Shown here in pieces: positions 54,044 to 62,161 of a stretch of DNA of 64,000 nt. A model generated the notes under the pieces. It saw only the letters and a program-made list of their open reading frames with translations, was not told where the DNA came from and searched no databases. Position 1 is the stretch's first letter. Every line of letters begins with the position of its first letter. Origin of the DNA: Marmoricola sp. Leaf446 (GTDB taxonomy: Bacteria; Actinomycetota; Actinomycetes; Propionibacteriales; Nocardioidaceae). The stretch is from contig NZ_LMRF01000001.1 of the NCBI RefSeq assembly GCF_001424755.1, forward strand, positions 708,169 through 772,168, read 5' to 3'. The position numbers were made by a program, and so were the translations under genes.

Positions 54044-55776
54044 TGCTGCTGCGGCTCGTGCGCACCCGGCTGCGCCCCTACTCCCGGTGGCTCGGCGCCG
54101 TCGTGCTGCTGCAGCTCGTGGGCACCATGGCGGCGCTCTACCTGCCCAGCCTCAACGCCGACATCATCGACCGGGGCGTGGCGGCCGGCGACACGGCGTA
54201 CGTCGTGCGCACCGGTGGCCTGATGCTCGGCGTCGCGCTGCTCCAGGTGGCCTGCTCGGTGGCCGCGGTGTGGTTCTCGGCGCGGACCGCGATGAGCTTC
54301 GGGCGCGACGTGCGCCGCGAGATCTTCCACCGGGTGGGGAGCTTCTCCCAGCGCGAGGTGACCCGCTTCGGGGCGCCGTCGCTGATCACCCGGGAGACCA
54401 ACGACGTCCAGCAGGTGCAGATGCTGGTCCTGATGAGCTGCACGCTCATGGTGACCGCGCCGATCATGATGGTCGGCGGCGTGGTGATGGCGATGCGCGA
54501 GGACCTCGGGCTCTCCTGGCTGCTCGCCGTCGCGGTGCCCGTGCTGGTGCTGGTGATCGGGGTGATCATCCGGCAGATGGTGCCGAGCTTCCGCGCGATG
54601 CAGGAGCGCATCGACGAGGTCAACCGGCTGCTGCGCGAGCAGATCACCGGCGTCCGGGTGGTGCGGGCGTTCGTGCGCGAGCCCTACGAGACGCAGCGCT
54701 TCGCCACCGCCAACGGTGACCTCACCGACGTCTCGATCCGGGCGGGGCGCTGGCTGGCCGCGATGTTCCCCGCGGTGATGCTCGTCGCCAACGTCTCCTC
54801 GGTGGCGGTGCTGTGGTTCGGCGGCCACCGCGTCGAGGACGGTCAGATGCAGGTGGGGGCGCTGACGGCCTACCTCGCCTACCTGATGCAGATCCTGATG
54901 TCGGTGATGATGGGCACCTTCATGCTGATGATGGTGCCGCGCTCGGCTGTGTGCGCCGACCGGATCATGGAGGTCCTCGACACCGAGTCGTCGGTGGTGC
55001 CCCCGGCCGACCCGGTGCGCGAGCTCACCGAGCCCGGCACGCTGCGCTTCGAGCACGTCGAGTTCAGCTATCCCGGGGCCGCGGCACCGGTGGTGCGCGA
55101 CGTCTCCTTCGAGGCCCACCCGGGCCAGGTGGTGGCGATGATCGGCTCCACCGGGGCCGGCAAGACCACGATGGTCGGGCTGGTGCCGCGGCTGGTCGAC
55201 GCCACCGGGGGCCGCGTGCTGGTCGGCGGGGTCGACGTACGCCGCCTCGACCCCGACCTGCTCCACGCCGAGATCGGGCTGGTGCCCCAGCAGGCGTGGC
55301 TGTTCTCCGGCACGGTGCGCTCCAACCTCGCCTACGGCCGTCCCGACGCCACGGAGGCCGAGCTGTGGGAGGCGCTGGACACCGCCCAGGCCCGCGACTT
55401 CGTCGAGGCGCTGCCCGAGGGCCTGGACGCTCCCGTCACCCAGGGCGGCACCAACCTCAGCGGCGGCCAGCGCCAGCGGCTCTCGATCGCCCGCGCCCTG
55501 GTGCGCCGACCGCGGATCTACCTCTTCGACGACTCCTTCAGCGCCCTCGACCTCGCCACCGACGCCCGGCTCCGGGCCGCGCTGCGACCGGTGACCCGCG
55601 AGGCGACGATGCTCGTGGTGGCCCAGCGGGTCTCCAGCATCCGCGACGCCGACGTGATCCTCGTGGTCGAGGACGGCGCCGTGGTCGGTCGCGGCACCCA
55701 CGAGGAGCTGCTCCAGGACTGCCCGACCTACCAGGAGATCGTCTCCTCCCAGCTCGGCGCGGAGGCGACGGCATGA
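54043..55776 (+). CDS. ABC exporter half-transporter, degenerate-site subunit
   Basis: 577-residue half transporter: six-helix membrane domain (about 1-310) and an ATPase domain (about 330-577) with Walker A GSTGAGKTT, Q-loop LVPQQAWLFSGTVRSNL, signature LSGGQRQRLSIARAL and Walker B IYLFDDSFSALD. The catalytic Glu after Walker B is Asp, a mark of the degenerate subunit in heterodimeric exporters such as TM287/288 or LmrCD. ATPase switch His is probably replaced too (VVAQRVSSIRDAD has Gln). ATGA overlap with the second subunit. Confidence 0.94.
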   Translation: MLLRLVRTRLRPYSRWLGAVVLLQLVGTMAALYLPSLNADIIDRGVAAGDTAYVVRTGGLMLGVALLQVACSVAAVWFSARTAMSFGRDVRREIFHRVGSFSQREVTRFGAPSLITRETNDVQQVQMLVLMSCTLMVTAPIMMVGGVVMAMREDLGLSWLLAVAVPVLVLVIGVIIRQMVPSFRAMQERIDEVNRLLREQITGVRVVRAFVREPYETQRFATANGDLTDVSIRAGRWLAAMFPAVMLVANVSSVAVLWFGGHRVEDGQMQVGALTAYLAYLMQILMSVMMGTFMLMMVPRSAVCADRIMEVLDTESSVVPPADPVRELTEPGTLRFEHVEFSYPGAAAPVVRDVSFEAHPGQVVAMIGSTGAGKTTMVGLVPRLVDATGGRVLVGGVDVRRLDPDLLHAEIGLVPQQAWLFSGTVRSNLAYGRPDATEAELWEALDTAQARDFVEALPEGLDAPVTQGGTNLSGGQRQRLSIARALVRRPRIYLFDDSFSALDLATDARLRAALRPVTREATMLVVAQRVSSIRDADVILVVEDGAVVGRGTHEELLQDCPTYQEIVSSQLGAEATA

Positions 55777-57812
55777 GCGGGCACGAGACGGCCCGGTCCG
55801 AGGGCCCCGACGGCCCCGACAACCCCGACACCCCCGGCGGCCGGCTGCAGGAGACCGAGCGCATCCCGCCCAGCGGCGGCGGTCCGGGCCGCGGACCGTT
55901 CGGCGGCGGCATGGTCGGGCAGAAGGCCTCGAGCTTCGGACCGTCCGCCCGCCGGCTGGTCGGCCGGATGGCGCCCGAGCGGACCAAGGCGGTCCTCGTC
56001 GTGGTGCTGGCGGTGCTCAGCGTCGGCCTGACCGCGCTCGGCCCCTGGCTGCTGGGCCGGGCGACCGACCTGATCTTCTCCGGCCTGCTCGGCGCACGGC
56101 TCCCGGAGGGCCTGACCCGGGCCGAGGCCGTGGCGGGGCTGCGGTCGCGCGGCGAGGACCAGCTGGCCTCGATGGTCGGCTCGATGGACCTCGTGCCCGG
56201 CCGCGGCGTCGACTTCGACGCCGTCGGGCGGGTGCTGCTGCTCGTGCTCGCGGTCTACGTCGTGGCCGCGCTGCTGGCCTTCGTCCAGGGCTACCTGCTC
56301 AACGACGTGGTGCAGAAGACCGTGCTGCGGCTGCGCGCCGAGGTGGAGGACAAGGTCAACGCGCTGCCGCTGGCCTTCGTGGACAAGCAGGCCCGCGGCG
56401 AGCTGCTCAGCCGGGTCACCAACGACATCGACAACGTCAGCCAGACCCTGCAGCAGACGATGAGCCAGCTGCTCACCTCGTTGCTGACGGTGCTGGCCGT
56501 GATCTCGCTGATGTTCTGGATCTCGCCGCTGCTGGCGATGGTCGCGCTGGTCTCGGTGCCGGTCTCGATGCTGGTCGCCAAGGTCGTGATGGGCCGCTCG
56601 CAGGGGCTCTTCGTGACCCAGTGGCGGCGTACGGGACGGCTGAACGCCCACATCGAGGAATCCTTCTCCGGGCACGCCCTGGTGACGGTCTTCGGGCGCC
56701 GCCGCGAGGCCGAGGCGGTCTTCGCCGAGGAGAACGACGAGCTCTACCGGGCCAGCTTCGGGGCGCAGTTCGTGAGCGGCCTGATCATGCCGATCATGAT
56801 GTTCGTCGGCAACCTCAACTACGTCGTCATCGCCGTGGTCGGCGGGCTGCGCGTGGCGAGCGGGTCGCTGTCGCTGGGCGACGTGCAGGCCTTCATCCAG
56901 TACTCCCGCCAGTTCACCCAGCCGCTCACCCAGGTCGCCTCGATGGCCAACCTGCTGCAGTCCGGCGTCGCCTCGGCCGAGCGCGTCTTCGAGCTGCTCG
57001 ACGCCGAGGAGCAGACCCCCGACCCCGCGCCGTCGGCGGTGGCCGGCACCGGCCCGGTCCCCTCCGGCGTACGCCGCGGCGAGGTGCGCTTCGAGCACGT
57101 CGACTTCTCCTACGACCCGGCGCGACCGCTGGTGCAGGACCTGTCGCTCGTCGCCCGGCCGGGGGAGACGGTCGCCATCGTCGGCCCGACGGGCGCGGGC
57201 AAGACGACGCTGGTCAACCTGGTGATGCGGTTCTACGAGGTCGATGCCGGACGGATCACCCTCGACGGCGTCGATGTGGCCGCCGTGCCCCGGGCGGTGC
57301 TGCGGCGGCAGACCGGGATGGTGCTGCAGGACACGTGGCTGTTCGCGGGCACGATCCGCGACAACATCGCCTACGGCAACCCCGACGCGACGTCAGAGGA
57401 GGTGCTCGAGGCGGCCCGGGCCACGTTCGTCGACCGGTTCGTGCACTCGCTGCCCGACGGCTACGACACCCTGGTCGACGAGGACGGGTCCAACCTGTCG
57501 GCGGGGGAGCGCCAGCTGGTGACGATCGCCCGTGCGTTCCTCTCCGACCCGGCGCTGCTGATCCTCGACGAGGCGACCTCGTCGGTGGACACCCGCACCG
57601 AGCTGCTGCTGCAGCAGGCCATGCGGGCGCTGCGCAGCGACCGCACGTCGTTCGTGATCGCCCACCGGCTCTCCACGATCCGCGACGCCGACCTCATCCT
57701 GGTGATGGAGGACGGCGCCATCGTGGAGCAGGGCACCCACGAGGAGCTGCTCGCCGCCGACGGGGCCTACGCCCGCCTGCACGCCGCGCAGTTCAGCGGG
57801 GCCGGGGTCTAG
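55773..57812 (+). CDS. ABC exporter half-transporter, canonical-site subunit
   Basis: 679-residue partner of the preceding gene. An extra N-terminal tail of about 60 Gly/Pro-rich residues precedes the membrane domain. An insertion near residues 105-150 (RLPEGLTRAEAVAGLRSRGE) lies in the first external loop. The ATPase has Walker A GPTGAGKTT, Walker B LLILDEATSSVD with the catalytic Glu, switch His in IAHRLSTIRDAD, and a non-standard signature LSAGERQLV. That signature pairs with the Asp-type Walker B of the partner, so the dimer should have one active and one degenerate site. Confidence 0.94.
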   Translation: MSGHETARSEGPDGPDNPDTPGGRLQETERIPPSGGGPGRGPFGGGMVGQKASSFGPSARRLVGRMAPERTKAVLVVVLAVLSVGLTALGPWLLGRATDLIFSGLLGARLPEGLTRAEAVAGLRSRGEDQLASMVGSMDLVPGRGVDFDAVGRVLLLVLAVYVVAALLAFVQGYLLNDVVQKTVLRLRAEVEDKVNALPLAFVDKQARGELLSRVTNDIDNVSQTLQQTMSQLLTSLLTVLAVISLMFWISPLLAMVALVSVPVSMLVAKVVMGRSQGLFVTQWRRTGRLNAHIEESFSGHALVTVFGRRREAEAVFAEENDELYRASFGAQFVSGLIMPIMMFVGNLNYVVIAVVGGLRVASGSLSLGDVQAFIQYSRQFTQPLTQVASMANLLQSGVASAERVFELLDAEEQTPDPAPSAVAGTGPVPSGVRRGEVRFEHVDFSYDPARPLVQDLSLVARPGETVAIVGPTGAGKTTLVNLVMRFYEVDAGRITLDGVDVAAVPRAVLRRQTGMVLQDTWLFAGTIRDNIAYGNPDATSEEVLEAARATFVDRFVHSLPDGYDTLVDEDGSNLSAGERQLVTIARAFLSDPALLILDEATSSVDTRTELLLQQAMRALRSDRTSFVIAHRLSTIRDADLILVMEDGAIVEQGTHEELLAADGAYARLHAAQFSGAGV

Positions 57813-57829
57813 CCGGGGTCCAGCCGGGT

Positions 57830-58273
57830 CTAGCCCGCGCCGCCGCCGCCGTTGTCGAGGGTGTCGGACCCGTCGTCCTCCTCGGAGCCGACGCGGCCGT
57901 CGCCGGTGCCGTCGCCGCCGGAGCTCGTGCCGCCGTCGGTCCCGCTGCTCGAGCCGCCGGCGCCGGAGCCGTAGTCGGCCTCGTCGGCGGTCAGGGGAGC
58001 GGTCTCCGGGTCCTCCTCGCGGTCGGCGCCGATCTGGTCGTCGTCGTTGCCGGTCTGGTCGGGGTGGGTGGCCAAGGGGTTGTCCTCTCCGGGCTGCAGG
58101 TCCTCGGGCAGCTGGGCGTCGGTCACCTCGCCGGGCTCGCCCGGCTCGACGTCCCGGCTCGCCGAGCCGCCCGACTCGCTGTTGCTCGAGTCGCTGCTGC
58201 TCGACTCGGTCGTGGTCGACGCGGTCTCGGTCGACTCGTCGGTCGTCTGGTCCTCGTCCGGCTGCTCAGTCAT
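57830..58273 (-). CDS. Acidic low-complexity protein, 147 aa
   Basis: No family recognised. The product is almost entirely Asp, Glu, Ser, Thr and Gly (for example TESSSSDSSNSESGGSASRD and a Gly-Ser stretch near residue 110), with no hydrophobic core or signal peptide, so probably intrinsically disordered. ATG at 58273; the ORF keeps GC-skewed codon use throughout. It lies back to back with the promoter at 58316 and converges with the ABC exporter 17 nt away. It could be a genuine disordered cytoplasmic protein. Confidence 0.65.
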   Translation of the reverse strand: MTEQPDEDQTTDESTETASTTTESSSSDSSNSESGGSASRDVEPGEPGEVTDAQLPEDLQPGEDNPLATHPDQTGNDDDQIGADREEDPETAPLTADEADYGSGAGGSSSGTDGGTSSGGDGTGDGRVGSEEDDGSDTLDNGGGGAG

Positions 58274-58315
58274 GCGAGCGACGTACCCCACCACCGGGGG
58301 CGCAGACAAAGTCCG

Positions 58316-58344
58316 TTGAACCGACGGACCTCCCGTCCTACGCT
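58316..58344 (+). promoter_or_regulatory. Strong sigma-70-type promoter of the small RNA/micro-ORF unit
   Basis: TTGAAC (58316-58321) and TACGCT (58339-58344) are spaced by 17 nt, the best -35/-10 pair by eye in the window apart from 53385. Predicted start near 58351. Confidence 0.65.
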
Positions 58345-58350
58345 GGTCGG

Positions 58351-58545
58351 ACACGGGAAAGGAGGTGGTCCGAGGAATGAGTTCTTCGAGGACGCGTGAG
58401 GTGGCTGCCCACTAGCAGCGCACCGCCCAGCCGCGTGAGCGCGCTGGTGAATTCCAAGCAGTCACCCGACCCGCAGACGATCCGGGAACACGTCCCCCGG
58501 AGCGGCCGAACCCTCGGCCACGTCTGCGGGTCGCCTGCTTTTGTA
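58351..58545 (+). ncRNA. Candidate small structured RNA with embedded micro-ORF
   Basis: The predicted transcript begins after the 58316 promoter and carries AAAGGAGGTGGTCC at 58358-58371, a 12-codon ORF (58377-58415) and a branched fold. The outer stem is CGACCCGCAGACG (58467-58479) with CGTCTGCGGGTCG (58521-58533), extended by AAGCAG (58456-58461) with CTGCTT (58535-58540). It encloses hairpins CCGGG...CCCGG (from about 58482) and GGCCGA-ACCC-TCGGCC (58504-58519). A TTTT run ends the stem (58539-58542), as in an intrinsic terminator. The next gene (58556) has its own -10 immediately after. No Rfam family recognised. Confidence 0.45.
58377..58415 (+). CDS. 12-codon micro-ORF with near-perfect Shine-Dalgarno
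   Basis: ATG to TAG encodes MSSSRTREVAAH. The purine tract AAAGGAGGTGGTCC just upstream matches the complement of the 16S rRNA 3' tail (AAAGGAGGTGATCC) at 13 of 14 positions, far better than any other gene start here. The stop codon lies in the loop of a small GCTGC/GCAGC hairpin (58404-58419). It may be a leader peptide, a translated sensor, or a micropeptide gene. The GTG at 58365, in frame, is an alternative start. Confidence 0.45.
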   Translation: MSSSRTREVAAH

Positions 58546-58549
58546 GGGT
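58544..58549 (+). promoter_or_regulatory. -10 element TAGGGT of the MarR gene at 58556
   Basis: TAGGGT is followed by 6 nt and the ATG at 58556, predicting a separate leaderless transcript that starts where the candidate small RNA ends. Confidence 0.5.
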
Positions 58550-58555
58550 GCGCCC

Positions 58556-58996
58556 ATGGCCGACGACGAGACCATCCTGGCGCTGGAGCACGAGATGAGC
58601 GTGCTGATCCGTCGGCTGCGCCGCAGGATCGCCGAGCGGGCCCGCCTGGTGCACCCCGAGCTCGCGCCCGTGGCGTACTCGATGCTGATGGCGCTCCACG
58701 ACGGCGGCGCCCAGCGGGCCAGCGCGCTGGTGGAGCTGTTCTCGATCGACAAGGGGGCCGTCAGCCGCCAGGTGCAGACGCTGCTGGAGCTCGGGCTGAT
58801 CGAGCGCACCCCCGACCCCGACGACCGCCGGGCCGCCATCTTGGAGATCACGCCCCTCGGGCGCGAGCGGCTCGACGCCGTCGCGGCCCAGCGGCGCCTC
58901 GAGGTGATCGAGAAGCTGCACGACTGGTCCGACGAGGACCTGCGGGACTTCGTCGACGTGATGTCGCGCTACAACACGGCGCTCGAGCGGGGCTGA
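58556..58996 (+). CDS. MarR-family transcriptional regulator
   Basis: 146-residue winged-helix protein. DNA-binding segment RASALVELFSIDKGAVSRQV (about residues 53-73) and wing RTPDPDDRRAAILEITPLG (about 82-100). The downstream gene is a DtxR-type regulator 68 nt away. No adjacent pump or enzyme suggests its target; the small RNA unit just upstream is the nearest candidate. Effector unknown. Confidence 0.92.
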   Translation: MADDETILALEHEMSVLIRRLRRRIAERARLVHPELAPVAYSMLMALHDGGAQRASALVELFSIDKGAVSRQVQTLLELGLIERTPDPDDRRAAILEITPLGRERLDAVAAQRRLEVIEKLHDWSDEDLRDFVDVMSRYNTALERG

Positions 58997-59052
58997 CGGG
59001 CGCCGGAGGGCCGCTGCCGGGCCGGGCGGCGACGCCCGCTGCGTCGATGGGA

Positions 59053-59058
59053 GAGGAT
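59053..59058 (+). promoter_or_regulatory. -10-like element GAGGAT of the DtxR gene
   Basis: GAGGAT is followed by 6 nt and the GTG at 59065. It matches TANNNT only at the second and last bases, so it is weaker than the others. Confidence 0.3.
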
Positions 59059-59064
59059 GGGCAC

Positions 59065-59769
59065 GTGAGCGACCTGATCGACACCACGGAGATGTACCTC
59101 CGCACCATCTACGAGCTCGACGAGGAGGGCATCGTCCCGCTGCGCGCCCGGATCGCCGAGCGGCTGCACCAGAGCGGTCCCACCGTCAGCCAGACCGTGG
59201 CGCGGATGGAGCGCGACGGGTTGCTGACCGTGGAGGGCGACCGCCACCTCCAGCTCACCGAGGAGGGCCGCAGCCTGGCCACGCGGGTCATGCGCAAGCA
59301 CCGCCTCGCCGAGCGGCTGCTGACCGACGTGATCGGGCTCGACTGGGAGCTGGTGCACGAGGAGGCGTGCCGTTGGGAGCACGTGATGAGCGAGACCGTC
59401 GAGCGCCGGCTCCTCGAGCTGCTCGACCACCCCACCGAGTCGCCCTACGGCAACCCGATCCCCGGACTGGCCGAGCTGGGGGAGACGCCGGCCGGCGAGC
59501 AGTTCCGCGACGGCGTCGAGTCGTTGACCGACGTCGCCGGTGCCGAGTCGCTGCGGGTGCGGGTGCGCCGGATCAGCGAGGAGATGCAGAAGGACGAGTC
59601 GCTGATGACCGCGCTGCGCCGCGTCGGCGCGCTGCCCGGGGCCGTCGTGGCCGCGGTCGCGACCGCCGAGGGCGTCCTGCTCGGCTCCTCGGGCGAGACC
59701 GCCGAGATCGTCCCGGAGGCGGCCGACCACATCTTCGTGACCGTCGCCGGCGAGGTCACGCGGGTCTGA
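59065..59769 (+). CDS. DtxR/IdeR-family metal-dependent regulator
   Basis: 234-residue iron-type regulator. N-terminal winged helix (RIAERLHQSGPTVSQTVARM near residues 27-46), dimerisation domain and C-terminal SH3-like domain. Metal ligands of DtxR are recognisable: Met in TTEMYLRTIYELDEEG (Met10 equivalent), His and Glu in KHRLAERLL, His in ELVHEEACRWEHVMS, with Cys, Glu and His in EACRWEHV (Cys102, Glu105 and His106 equivalents). Having Cys at that place favours Fe(II) over Mn(II). EfeO-efeB, an iron uptake system, lies 3 kb downstream and would be a plausible target. Overlaps the convergent Sir2 gene by 14 nt. Confidence 0.94.
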   Translation: MSDLIDTTEMYLRTIYELDEEGIVPLRARIAERLHQSGPTVSQTVARMERDGLLTVEGDRHLQLTEEGRSLATRVMRKHRLAERLLTDVIGLDWELVHEEACRWEHVMSETVERRLLELLDHPTESPYGNPIPGLAELGETPAGEQFRDGVESLTDVAGAESLRVRVRRISEEMQKDESLMTALRRVGALPGAVVAAVATAEGVLLGSSGETAEIVPEAADHIFVTVAGEVTRV

Positions 59770-60604
59770 GCGCCCCGCGCTCCTGCTCGGCCGCGTCGGC
59801 CAGGTCGCTGAGCCAGCCGCTGCAGCCGGTCTCGAGCTTGAGCGTGGCCAGGTCGTCGCCGCGCGTGGCACCCCGGTTGACCAGCACGACCGGTGTGCCC
59901 GCCTTGGCGGCGTGGCGCACGAAGCGCAGGCCCGACATCACCGTCAGCGAGGAGCCGACGACCAGCAGCGAGTCGGCGTCGTCGACGGCGGCGTAGCAGC
60001 GGGCGACCCGGTCCTTGGGCACGTTCTCGCCGAAGAAGACCACGTGGGGCTTGAGCCGGCCGCCGCACGCCTCGCAGCCGGGCACCACGAAGTCGTGGGT
60101 CTCCTCCAGGGCGACGTCGCCGTCGGGTCGCGCGGCCACGTCGGCGTGGGCCTCGGCCCAGCCGGGGTTCAGCTCGGTCAGCCGCCGTTGGAGGGGTGCG
60201 CGGTCCGACGTACGGCCGCAGTCGAGGCAGACCACCTTGCTGACGCGCCCGTGCAGCGCCACGAGCTGCTGCTGCCCGGCACGCTCGTGCAGGCCGTCGA
60301 CGTTCTGCGTGATCAGCAGCGGCACCCGCCCGGCGGCCTCGAGCCGCACCAGCGCGCGGTGCCCGGCGTTGGGCTCGGCCGAGCCCATCCGCGACCAGCC
60401 GACGTGGGCGCGTGCCCAGTAGCGCTGCTGGCTGGCCGGCGTGGCCACGAACTCCTGGTAGGTCATCGGGCGCCGCGCCGGGGCGCCCGGCCCGCGGTAG
60501 TCGGGGATGCCCGAGTCGGTGGAGAGCCCGGCGCCGGTGAGCACCACGGTGCGCGGCCCGAGGAGGTCGAGCAGCTCCGCCGGGGGAGGCGCGTGGTCAG
60601 CCAC
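59756..60604 (-). CDS. Sir2-family NAD-dependent protein deacetylase/deacylase
   Basis: 282-residue sirtuin. NAD-binding GAGLSTDSGIPDYRGPG near residue 24, TQNVDGLHERAG near 98, catalytic His in VALHGRVSKV near 118 and zinc cysteines in VCLDCGRT and PGCEACGGRL. GENVPKDRVARCY near 190 and VGSSLTVMSGLRF near 215 also fit. It lacks an obvious Tyr-x2-Arg desuccinylase pair: TYQEFVATPASQQRYW holds a Tyr, but the pair is not clear. GTG start 2 nt after the DUF2277 stop, so they form an operon. Confidence 0.93.
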   Translation of the reverse strand: MADHAPPPAELLDLLGPRTVVLTGAGLSTDSGIPDYRGPGAPARRPMTYQEFVATPASQQRYWARAHVGWSRMGSAEPNAGHRALVRLEAAGRVPLLITQNVDGLHERAGQQQLVALHGRVSKVVCLDCGRTSDRAPLQRRLTELNPGWAEAHADVAARPDGDVALEETHDFVVPGCEACGGRLKPHVVFFGENVPKDRVARCYAAVDDADSLLVVGSSLTVMSGLRFVRHAAKAGTPVVLVNRGATRGDDLATLKLETGCSGWLSDLADAAEQERGALRPA

Positions 60605-60869
60605 GGGCGTAGCGCACCTCGGCCCGGGCGCGCGCCTTGGCGGCCTCCTCCTCGCGGTTCTTCGGCGGCGCCGGCGTGCTCAGCCCGTCGAGGAGGCGTC
60701 GCGTCGCGGCCTCGACCTCGGCGATCGCGGCGTCGAACGCGGCCTGGTTGGCCTGCGAGGGACGGGTCGACCCGCTGATCTTGCGGACGTACTGCACGGC
60801 GGCGGCGTGCACCTCGTCGTGGGTGGCCGGGGGCTCGAAGTTGTGCAGGGTGCGGATGTTGCGGCACAT
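60597..60869 (-). CDS. DUF2277 family protein
   Basis: 90-residue protein of unknown function, typical for actinobacteria: MCRNIRTLHNFEPPATHDEV at the N-terminus and VQYVRKISGSTRPSQANQAA following. The Cys-Arg-Asn-Ile start is almost invariant in the family. I chose the ATG at 60869, not the upstream in-frame ATG at 60905, because TACCCT (60877-60882, minus strand) ends 7 nt before it. Co-transcribed with sir2. Confidence 0.92.
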   Translation of the reverse strand: MCRNIRTLHNFEPPATHDEVHAAAVQYVRKISGSTRPSQANQAAFDAAIAEVEAATRRLLDGLSTPAPPKNREEEAAKARARAEVRYARG

Positions 60870-60876
60870 GCCACCG

Positions 60877-60882
60877 AGGGTA
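60877..60882 (-). promoter_or_regulatory. -10 element TACCCT of the DUF2277-sir2 operon
   Basis: On the minus strand TACCCT is followed by 7 nt and the ATG at 60869, giving a leaderless transcript and deciding the start codon. Confidence 0.55.
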
Positions 60883-60955
60883 CGTCGCACCCGGCCGTCC
60901 GGCATGGGACAGGATGGGCGGCCCGACCCCCGACCACCTCTTCCCAGGAGCCCCG

Positions 60956-62146
60956 GTGCCCGAGCCCACCCCTGACCGAACCCCCGACCGGGCCCACGAC
61001 CTCGTCGTCCTCGGGGCGACCGGCTTCACCGGCGAGCTGACCGCGGCCTACCTCGCCGAGCACGCGCCGGCGGGCCTGCGCTGGGCCCTGGCGGGGCGCA
61101 ACCAGGGCAGGCTGGAGGCCGTGCGCGGCCGGCTCGCGCAGATCGACCCCGCCCTGGCCGAGCTGCCGCTGCTGCAGGCCGACAGCAGCGACGAGGTCTC
61201 GCTGCGCACCCTCGCGGAGTCCACCCGTGCGGTGATCACCACGGTGGGCCCCTACCTCGCCCACGGCATGCCGCTGGTCGCCGCGTGCGCCGCGGCCGGC
61301 ACCGACTACCTCGACCTCACCGGGGAGCCGGAGTTCGTCGACCGGGCCTACCTCGCGCACCACGAGACCGCCGTGGCCTCGGGCGCCCGGCTGGTCCACG
61401 CCTGCGGCTTCGACTCGATCCCGCACGACCTCGGCGCGTGGTTCACCGTGCAGCAGCTCGGTGACACCGACCCGATCACGGTCCGCGGCGTGGTCCGCGC
61501 GGCCGGCACCTTCTCCGGCGGCACCTTCCACTCCGCGCTCGGCGCGATGAGCAACGCCGGCGGGATGCGCAGCGCGATGAAGGAGCGCCGCGCCCGCGAG
61601 CCGCGCCCGCAGGGACGTCGCTCGCGCGCGGTGGCCGGCAAGCCCCACCGCGACCGGGTGCTGGGCCGCTGGCTGCTGCCGCTGCCGACGATCGACCCGT
61701 TCGTGGTGGCCCGGTCGGGCGCTGCGCTGTCGTCGTACGGCCCGGACTTCCGCTACAGCCACTACGCCGGTCTCAAGACGCTGCGCTACACCGCCGGTGC
61801 CGTCGTCGGCGTCGGCGCGCTGGCCGCCGCCGCCCAGGTCGGGCCGCTGCGCTCCCAGCTGCTCAAGCGGGTGCCGCAGGGCCAGGGTCCCTCGGAGCAG
61901 CGCCGCGAGAAGTCGTGGTTCACCGTCGACTTCGTCGGCGAGAGCGCCGGGCGCACCGTCCACACCCGCGTCTCCGGCGGCGACCCGGGCTACACCGAGA
62001 CCGCCAAGATGCTCGCCGAGTCGGCGCTGTGCCTGCTCCTCGACGACAACCCGACGACCGCCGGCCAGGTCACCACCGCCCAGGCCATGGCGGCCAACCT
62101 GGTGCCGCGGCTGCAGGCTGCCGGGATGCGGTTCGAGGTCGTCTGA
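60956..62146 (+). CDS. Saccharopine dehydrogenase NADP-binding domain protein (trans-acting enoyl reductase-like)
   Basis: 396-residue oxidoreductase of the family that includes the mycobacterial trans-acting enoyl reductase Rv2953. Rossmann start HDLVVLGATGFTGELTAAYL near residue 15, WALAGRNQGRLEAVRGRL near 40, VITTVGPYLAHGMPLVAACA near 90 and ACGFDSIPHDLGAW near 150. The substrate could be a lipid or polyketide intermediate, but no PKS genes are nearby. The GTG at 60956 has AGGAG 6 nt upstream; the ATG at 60914 is less likely. Ends before a strong hairpin at 62162-62224. Confidence 0.9.
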   Translation: MPEPTPDRTPDRAHDLVVLGATGFTGELTAAYLAEHAPAGLRWALAGRNQGRLEAVRGRLAQIDPALAELPLLQADSSDEVSLRTLAESTRAVITTVGPYLAHGMPLVAACAAAGTDYLDLTGEPEFVDRAYLAHHETAVASGARLVHACGFDSIPHDLGAWFTVQQLGDTDPITVRGVVRAAGTFSGGTFHSALGAMSNAGGMRSAMKERRAREPRPQGRRSRAVAGKPHRDRVLGRWLLPLPTIDPFVVARSGAALSSYGPDFRYSHYAGLKTLRYTAGAVVGVGALAAAAQVGPLRSQLLKRVPQGQGPSEQRREKSWFTVDFVGESAGRTVHTRVSGGDPGYTETAKMLAESALCLLLDDNPTTAGQVTTAQAMAANLVPRLQAAGMRFEVV

Positions 62147-62161
62147 GGATCGGCAGTGGTG

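Noticed and set aside
53563-55701. 712-codon frame antisense to the ABC exporter
   Set aside because: His/Asp-rich shadow typical of complemented high-GC codons; the plus strand encodes a complete ABC half-transporter.
58358-58371. AAAGGAGGTGGTCC looked like the end of a 16S rRNA gene
   Set aside because: It is the complement-type (anti-tail) sequence, not the rRNA tail, and no rRNA sequence lies on either side. It is better read as a ribosome-binding site.
60956-62146. Trans-acting enoyl reductase-like protein considered as a sign of a polyketide cluster
   Set aside because: No PKS, FAAL or acyl-carrier genes occur in the window.
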